NCBI RefSeq assembly: GCF_003952465.1
Contig: NZ_CP034448.1
Coordinates: forward strand, 1,240,001 to 1,304,000
DNA length: 64,000 bases
Source: Mesorhizobium sp. M1B.F.Ca.ET.045.04.1.1
Lineage (GTDB): Bacteria; Pseudomonadota; Alphaproteobacteria; Rhizobiales; Rhizobiaceae
Reading direction: 5' to 3'
Of the stretch, positions 59,533 through 64,000 are shown piece after piece (position 1 is the stretch's first letter; each line of letters begins with the position of its first letter). Both the position numbers and the translations under genes were made by a program. The notes under the pieces were generated by a model. It had not been told where the DNA came from. It saw nothing but the letters and a program-made list of their open reading frames with translations, and made no database searches.

Positions 59533-62500
59533 CTATGTCGATGCCAGGTTGCGCTGGGCGCGATCGATGGCTTCATCCAGCCGGGAGCGTGAAATCGCCG
59601 CAAGTCGCTCGACACCGAGCAGACGTGCAAGGTCGAGAGCGGGGTCGGACTGTTCCAGAATGTCCTCGTTCGCAACGACGACAGCGGCCAGCTCGGCGAT
59701 TGGAATGTCGGCAATGGACCGGCGGGCATCGGCATCGAACGGCATGCGATAATCAAGCAGGTCGACCACCGTCCCTCTCTTCCATAGGAAGCTGCCGCTG
59801 GATTCTTCAGTTCTATCGAACTCGCGCAGATGCAGGTCGATCCGCTCCCGAATCTTGTTGCCCGTTCTGAGCCAGCCATGCGCCCGTGCGATGCGCTGCG
59901 CAAGGACGTCATCTCGCAGAGGTCCTTCCTGCTCGATCACCGCGTCGACCATGGACCGCAGCGTGCCTCGGTAGACGAAGTCATAAAACTGATCCGGGCT
60001 GGTGGAAAATCCGGTTAGATCAGTCAGGCGATAACGGCCGCCCGTCGGTACGGTATCATGCGTCGAATGCGCGGCCGCAGGCAAAATTCCTGCAGATGCC
60101 GATGGGCGCTCTCCCGTCGCGAGGGGAGCGGCGACAAGTTCTGGCTCTGATTTTATCGACGGATGTTCCGGTTCGCCGGCCGATGCTAGGTCTTCGGCTG
60201 GCAATGGGTCCATGGGGTCGACCTTATGTCCCATGTCCCAATGGATCGCGGCTTCACTTTCCTGTTGTTCAGCCTGTTTGCGACGGCTTTCCTCGAGCAG
60301 CGCGGCCAGGCTGGCATGAAGCCTCTCGGTGCAACCTTCGAGATCAAACCACCAATCGGTTGACCATACCCGGACAATGTTCCACCCGAGGCCGCGCAGG
60401 ACCTGCTCGCGGACCTTGTCTCGATCTCGCGCCGTGGCAGAACTGTGATAGGTCGCGCCGTCGCATTCGACCCCAGCCAGATAGGCGCCGGCGAGATCGG
60501 GATGCCGGATCCCTATATCCACTCGAAAGCCCGAAATGCCGACTTGAGGAACGATGGTCCATCCGCGCTTCTCAAGCTCGGCAGCGACGGCCTCCTCGAA
60601 AGGGGATTCCAGGGCTCCGACCGATCCGCGTTCCTGCGCTGGCAATGCCACAGCGCCGCGTTCGGCAAAATCGAGAAAGGCTTTGAGATGCTGTACGCCG
60701 ATCGCTTTGGTTCGGTTGGGGTCGATCTGGTCGGCGGCAAAACCTGAAAATACGATCAGTTCCTGCCGCGCACGCGTCACCGCGACATTCAGCCGGCGTT
60801 CGCCGCCGTCCCGATTCAGCGCGCCGAAATCCATGCTGCGCTTGCCGGCATTATCTTGCGAAAAGGTGATCGAAAACAGGATTATGTCACGCTCGTCCCC
60901 TTGGACATTTTCCAGATTCTTGACGATGGCGGGCTCAATACGCTCGTCGGCAAAGAACCATTCAAGCTCCGGCTCTGTCTGGCGTGCCTTGTCGAAAAGG
61001 TCGAGGATGAGCGACTGCTGTTGCGCGTTGAAAGTGATGACTCCGAGCGTGGGTCGGTCCTTTTCCGGTAGGGCCAGCCAACGCCGCATCCTGCTGACCG
61101 CCTCGTCGGTTACCGCTTGGGCTTCGATTCGATTGGTGCGGCTTTTGCCACGGTCATAGATGCCGGTCGTGATTTTTCGCAGCTGAACTGCCCGATCTTC
61201 CACCGTTGGCGAAGGGAATGTGATGAGCCGGTTCTGATAGTAGTGATGGTTGGAAAAGGCGATCAGCGACTCATTGCGGCTACGATAATGCCAGCGCAGG
61301 TCACGTACCGGGATGCCGGCCGCTTTGGCTTCGTCGAGAATGCTCTCAAGATCCTTTTCGTGTTCGACGACTTCCTCGTCCTCCTCGTTGCGGCCAAAGA
61401 AATTGGTGGGCGGCAACTGCTTGGGATCGCCTACGATTATGGTTTGATGGGCTCGCGCGATGGCACCGACGGCGTCCCAGGTGGTGATCTGCGATGCTTC
61501 GTCGAAAATCACCACGTCGAACAGGGCTTGGTCGGGCGGTAGATATTGAGCGATTGAAAGAGGGGACATCAGCATGCACGGCGCGAGCTTGGCAAAGCTC
61601 GTCGGCATCGCGCCAATCATCTCGCGGATTGACCGGCTGGGCCGCTGCAATTCCATCTGATGGCGCAACAGGCCCAACTCGGAATTGCGCGGGACGCCTT
61701 GCACAGCCGGCAAACCATGAGCGATGGCACTGATGACGCGAAGGCTTGCTTGAGCGCGGACAAGATCGTCGATTTCCCGGAAATCTTCGATGGCGTGCTC
61801 GTGCTGGAAGCGACGGAAATTCCGCAGCACCGGATCGGCATCCAGCGTGGCCGGCAGCCACCAGCGTACATAGGCCAGGCGGAACGCGGATTGAGCTTCA
61901 GCTGGTCGCACTAGACCCGCCTCGATATCGTCGACCAACGCTCCCAGATTGTGACTGACAGCCCTGCGACGAATGCCGCACCACGAAGTCCAGTCCCGGA
62001 GAAGATGACGGGCGTCGAGCAAGTCTCCCATCGCAGTCGTCAATTCGGTCAGCGGGTTATCATGTTCTGCCCAAGAAGGCGTCTTTCCAGCAGGGATCGC
62101 AAATTGGGTCTTGGCAGCCTCGAATGCTGCAGAAGCCGCAAGGAAGCGGGCTGCCCCATAGCGCATCGTGCTATCTGCTGCACCGCTTCGCAGGCTCGGG
62201 GCGGTTGCTTGCAGGAGCGCTTTGAAATCCTCCGTGCCGAGGCCGGGCAGGCGTAGCGTCTGTCGAAGCCTTTCGGCCATCGAGAGTATCTGATCGATAC
62301 GGTGGGTGTCGGTATCAAGTGCGGCAAATCCGATCGGCTTCCCAGATAGGATGTTGGCTTCGACAGTGGCCCGGCGGTCCTGCATCAGGCGCAACAGCAG
62401 CAAGTCGTGCTGAGGATCGGCTACCCCCTCTGTGACATAGCCTTGAAGCAGCTTCTGGACTTTGCGTTTGCCCAACTGACTGTTTGGCCAGAATGCAGAA

Positions 62501-64000
62501 GCGGCCTGCTGCCATTGCTGCTCTATGTCCTCCACCCGTATGCGCGCAACGGCAGCCTCGTCATAGCGGGCCGACAGGTCCTTGCGAGACTTGCGATAGT
62601 CTCCGATTGCCTCATTGAGAGTGGCGAGGGCTCCCCGCAACTGGGCGAAATCTCGATCAAAGACAATGCTGACGTCATAGCCGGCACTGTCCTGGAGTGC
62701 CGCTGCTAGTTTTCGCAGCGCTTCGAGCTCCGCTTTTGACGCGTCGCCTTTGGCGCGCAGGCCGATGCTCACCAGGAAGGCGTCGAGTGCGGTCGCTAGA
62801 ACCTCGGACGCATTCTTGAGGGTCTTTGCCCCTTCGAGCAAATTGTCCTGCCAGCCTGACGTCCACTCGGTGACATCTATAAGACGCAAGACCGACCGCA
62901 TCTCCACCGACTGAAATGCGAGACCTGTTTCGGCGGCAATATGCTCCAGCGCCAGCCGGTTTGCCTCGTCATGGGAATCGCGCGATGGCCAGGACAATCT
63001 CGGAGCGTGCTGCCGCTTGTTCTTGAGAGCGATGCCGAGCGCCAGATAAGGCGTCAGACCATTGACATGGTGCCGATGCAGCGCTTCGACATAGGCATTC
63101 AGTTCGTCGCGACGGACGCGAAGCCGCTCGTTGATCGCAATCCACTCCGCTGCGTCCACGCGCACGCCGCTTTCCCAGCTGATCCTGAGCTGGGTGAGAA
63201 AGTTGCGTCGGTCCGCCTTGCTGGAATGGAGTTCGAGACAATGCGCGCCCAGGCCATGTTCGCGCAGGCGGCGATACACCACATCGAGCGCCGCCGTCTT
63301 CTCGGCCACAAACAGCACGGTTTTGCCAACTGAAAGACAGTTGGCAATCATGTTGGCAATGGTCTGGCTCTTGCCAGTGCCGGGAGGACCGATGATGACA
63401 AAATCGCGACCCTCAGCGGCGGCAAGACTTGCGGCGGTCTGTGAGGAGTCGGCCGGCAGCAGCAAAACCATGTCGGACGGGGCATAGTGCCGGTCGAGTT
63501 CGCGCTCGTCGCGGAATGATGCGCCATTGCCCTCGAAAGCTATCTCCGGCGTGTCGATCAGATGGCGCACGACACGGTTTTCGCGCAGCGCATCGGTACG
63601 CTCGACCAGATCCTTCCACATGAGAAACTTGGCGAAGGAAAAGGTCGACAGCGCCGTCTCGTCCACCACCTCCATGCCGGGGACGTCGCGCACTGCCTGG
63701 CGCATAAGACCGAGCAGCCTCGGCACATCAACGCCGCTTTCGTCCTCGGGCAGCTCACCGGAAAACTGTGGCAGTTTGAGCTCGAAGTCGCGTTCGAGAA
63801 ACTGCAACAAGGTTGCGTTGAATCGCGGTTCATCTTCATGGAAGCGCAAGGTAAAATGCGATGTTGCGCTGCGGCGCTCGATTTTGACCGGTACGAGCAG
63901 CAATGGCGCGCGATAGCTGCGCTCGTCCTCGGCCTTCTTCTTCCAGCGCAGGAAGCCGACCGCCAGGAAGAGCGTATTCGCGCCGCCCTCGGCAAAATCG
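59533..64000 (-). CDS. DUF4011-helicase-Vsr-DUF3320 fusion protein (Hhe-like), 5' end outside window
   Basis: A very large protein, at least 1,488 codons and open at the window edge. Upstream of the first internal start (TTG at 63903) the frame continues with TLFLAVGFLRWKKKAEDERS, typical of the DUF4011 region. Counting from 63903, Walker A GPPGTGKS is at 172-179 and the SF1 FDEASQ box at 800-805. A Vsr/PD-(D/E)xK-like nuclease follows, with GVECDGATYHSS around 1144-1155. A DUF3320-type region (TSPDQFYDFVYRGTLRSMVD) is near the end. This architecture matches the reported anti-phage Hhe type, recalled from memory. It heads an operon with the SbcD- and Rad50-like genes. Confidence 0.88.
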   Translation of the reverse strand, partial: DFAEGGANTLFLAVGFLRWKKKAEDERSYRAPLLLVPVKIERRSATSHFTLRFHEDEPRFNATLLQFLERDFELKLPQFSGELPEDESGVDVPRLLGLMRQAVRDVPGMEVVDETALSTFSFAKFLMWKDLVERTDALRENRVVRHLIDTPEIAFEGNGASFRDERELDRHYAPSDMVLLLPADSSQTAASLAAAEGRDFVIIGPPGTGKSQTIANMIANCLSVGKTVLFVAEKTAALDVVYRRLREHGLGAHCLELHSSKADRRNFLTQLRISWESGVRVDAAEWIAINERLRVRRDELNAYVEALHRHHVNGLTPYLALGIALKNKRQHAPRLSWPSRDSHDEANRLALEHIAAETGLAFQSVEMRSVLRLIDVTEWTSGWQDNLLEGAKTLKNASEVLATALDAFLVSIGLRAKGDASKAELEALRKLAAALQDSAGYDVSIVFDRDFAQLRGALATLNEAIGDYRKSRKDLSARYDEAAVARIRVEDIEQQWQQAASAFWPNSQLGKRKVQKLLQGYVTEGVADPQHDLLLLRLMQDRRATVEANILSGKPIGFAALDTDTHRIDQILSMAERLRQTLRLPGLGTEDFKALLQATAPSLRSGAADSTMRYGAARFLAASAAFEAAKTQFAIPAGKTPSWAEHDNPLTELTTAMGDLLDARHLLRDWTSWCGIRRRAVSHNLGALVDDIEAGLVRPAEAQSAFRLAYVRWWLPATLDADPVLRNFRRFQHEHAIEDFREIDDLVRAQASLRVISAIAHGLPAVQGVPRNSELGLLRHQMELQRPSRSIREMIGAMPTSFAKLAPCMLMSPLSIAQYLPPDQALFDVVIFDEASQITTWDAVGAIARAHQTIIVGDPKQLPPTNFFGRNEEDEEVVEHEKDLESILDEAKAAGIPVRDLRWHYRSRNESLIAFSNHHYYQNRLITFPSPTVEDRAVQLRKITTGIYDRGKSRTNRIEAQAVTDEAVSRMRRWLALPEKDRPTLGVITFNAQQQSLILDLFDKARQTEPELEWFFADERIEPAIVKNLENVQGDERDIILFSITFSQDNAGKRSMDFGALNRDGGERRLNVAVTRARQELIVFSGFAADQIDPNRTKAIGVQHLKAFLDFAERGAVALPAQERGSVGALESPFEEAVAAELEKRGWTIVPQVGISGFRVDIGIRHPDLAGAYLAGVECDGATYHSSATARDRDKVREQVLRGLGWNIVRVWSTDWWFDLEGCTERLHASLAALLEESRRKQAEQQESEAAIHWDMGHKVDPMDPLPAEDLASAGEPEHPSIKSEPELVAAPLATGERPSASAGILPAAAHSTHDTVPTGGRYRLTDLTGFSTSPDQFYDFVYRGTLRSMVDAVIEQEGPLRDDVLAQRIARAHGWLRTGNKIRERIDLHLREFDRTEESSGSFLWKRGTVVDLLDYRMPFDADARRSIADIPIAELAAVVVANEDILEQSDPALDLARLLGVERLAAISRSRLDEAIDRAQRNLAST

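Overview
The window is about 64 kb of GC-rich DNA from an alphaproteobacterium of the order Rhizobiales, most probably Mesorhizobium or a close relative. The evidence is the F1-only ATP synthase operon (atpHAGDC without F0 genes), an AtpD with an Ala/Lys-rich N-terminal extension, the leuS-lptE pair, families of rhizobial intergenic palindromes, and a DUF982 remnant. Genus and species are inferred from gene content only.

Positions 1-32,640 look like core chromosome. They hold yggS, leuS-lptE, a MerR regulator with a carboxymuconolactone decarboxylase-like gene, a fructose-6-phosphate aldolase/transaldolase gene, priA, an Asp/Glu racemase, atpHAGDC, a hexuronate locus, a LysE exporter, recQ, a cupin-TetR pair, a conserved hypothetical protein, a secreted caspase-like protein and a sulfotransferase. 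In the hexuronate locus, uxuB diverges from uxaC-dctPQM-gntR-kduI-kduD-cupin. A TRAP transporter imports uronates, UxaC and UxuB handle glucuronate or galacturonate, KduI and KduD handle unsaturated pectin-derived uronates, and a GntR regulator probably acts at a palindrome in the divergent promoter.

At 32,645-32,665 the minus strand carries the exact last 21 nt of a serine-type tRNA (C56 to the CCA end) without the rest of the gene. This is the signature of an integrative-element attachment site. Its polarity predicts that the element lies to the right, and the content changes there: broken genes, IS110 and IS256 remnants, a tandem duplication and cargo genes. I read 32.65-64 kb as part of a genomic or symbiosis-type island.

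The island begins with a broken, possibly type III effector-like locus (37,060 to 33,072, minus). Its large ORF carries a DFDGD motif like the metal-binding loop of two-barrel RNA polymerases and QDE-1-type RNA-dependent RNA polymerases. It is followed, across a one-base frameshift, by a shikimate-kinase-like P-loop domain. Next come a GGDEF-EAL protein, a 1.54-kb tandem duplication of its 3' end with an IS110 fragment, an IS256 relic, a truncated histidine kinase and a small heat-shock protein.

A complete thiCOSGED operon under a TPP riboswitch follows (45.9-51.3 kb). After it lies a decayed zone with a ScpB pseudogene, then a DUF433/DUF5615-type toxin-antitoxin pair. The window ends in a probable defence or DNA-processing operon: a DUF4011-helicase-Vsr-DUF3320 fusion (Hhe-like, cut by the window end) with an SbcD-like nuclease and a Rad50/SbcC-like ATPase. 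No rRNA gene, intact tRNA or CRISPR array was seen.
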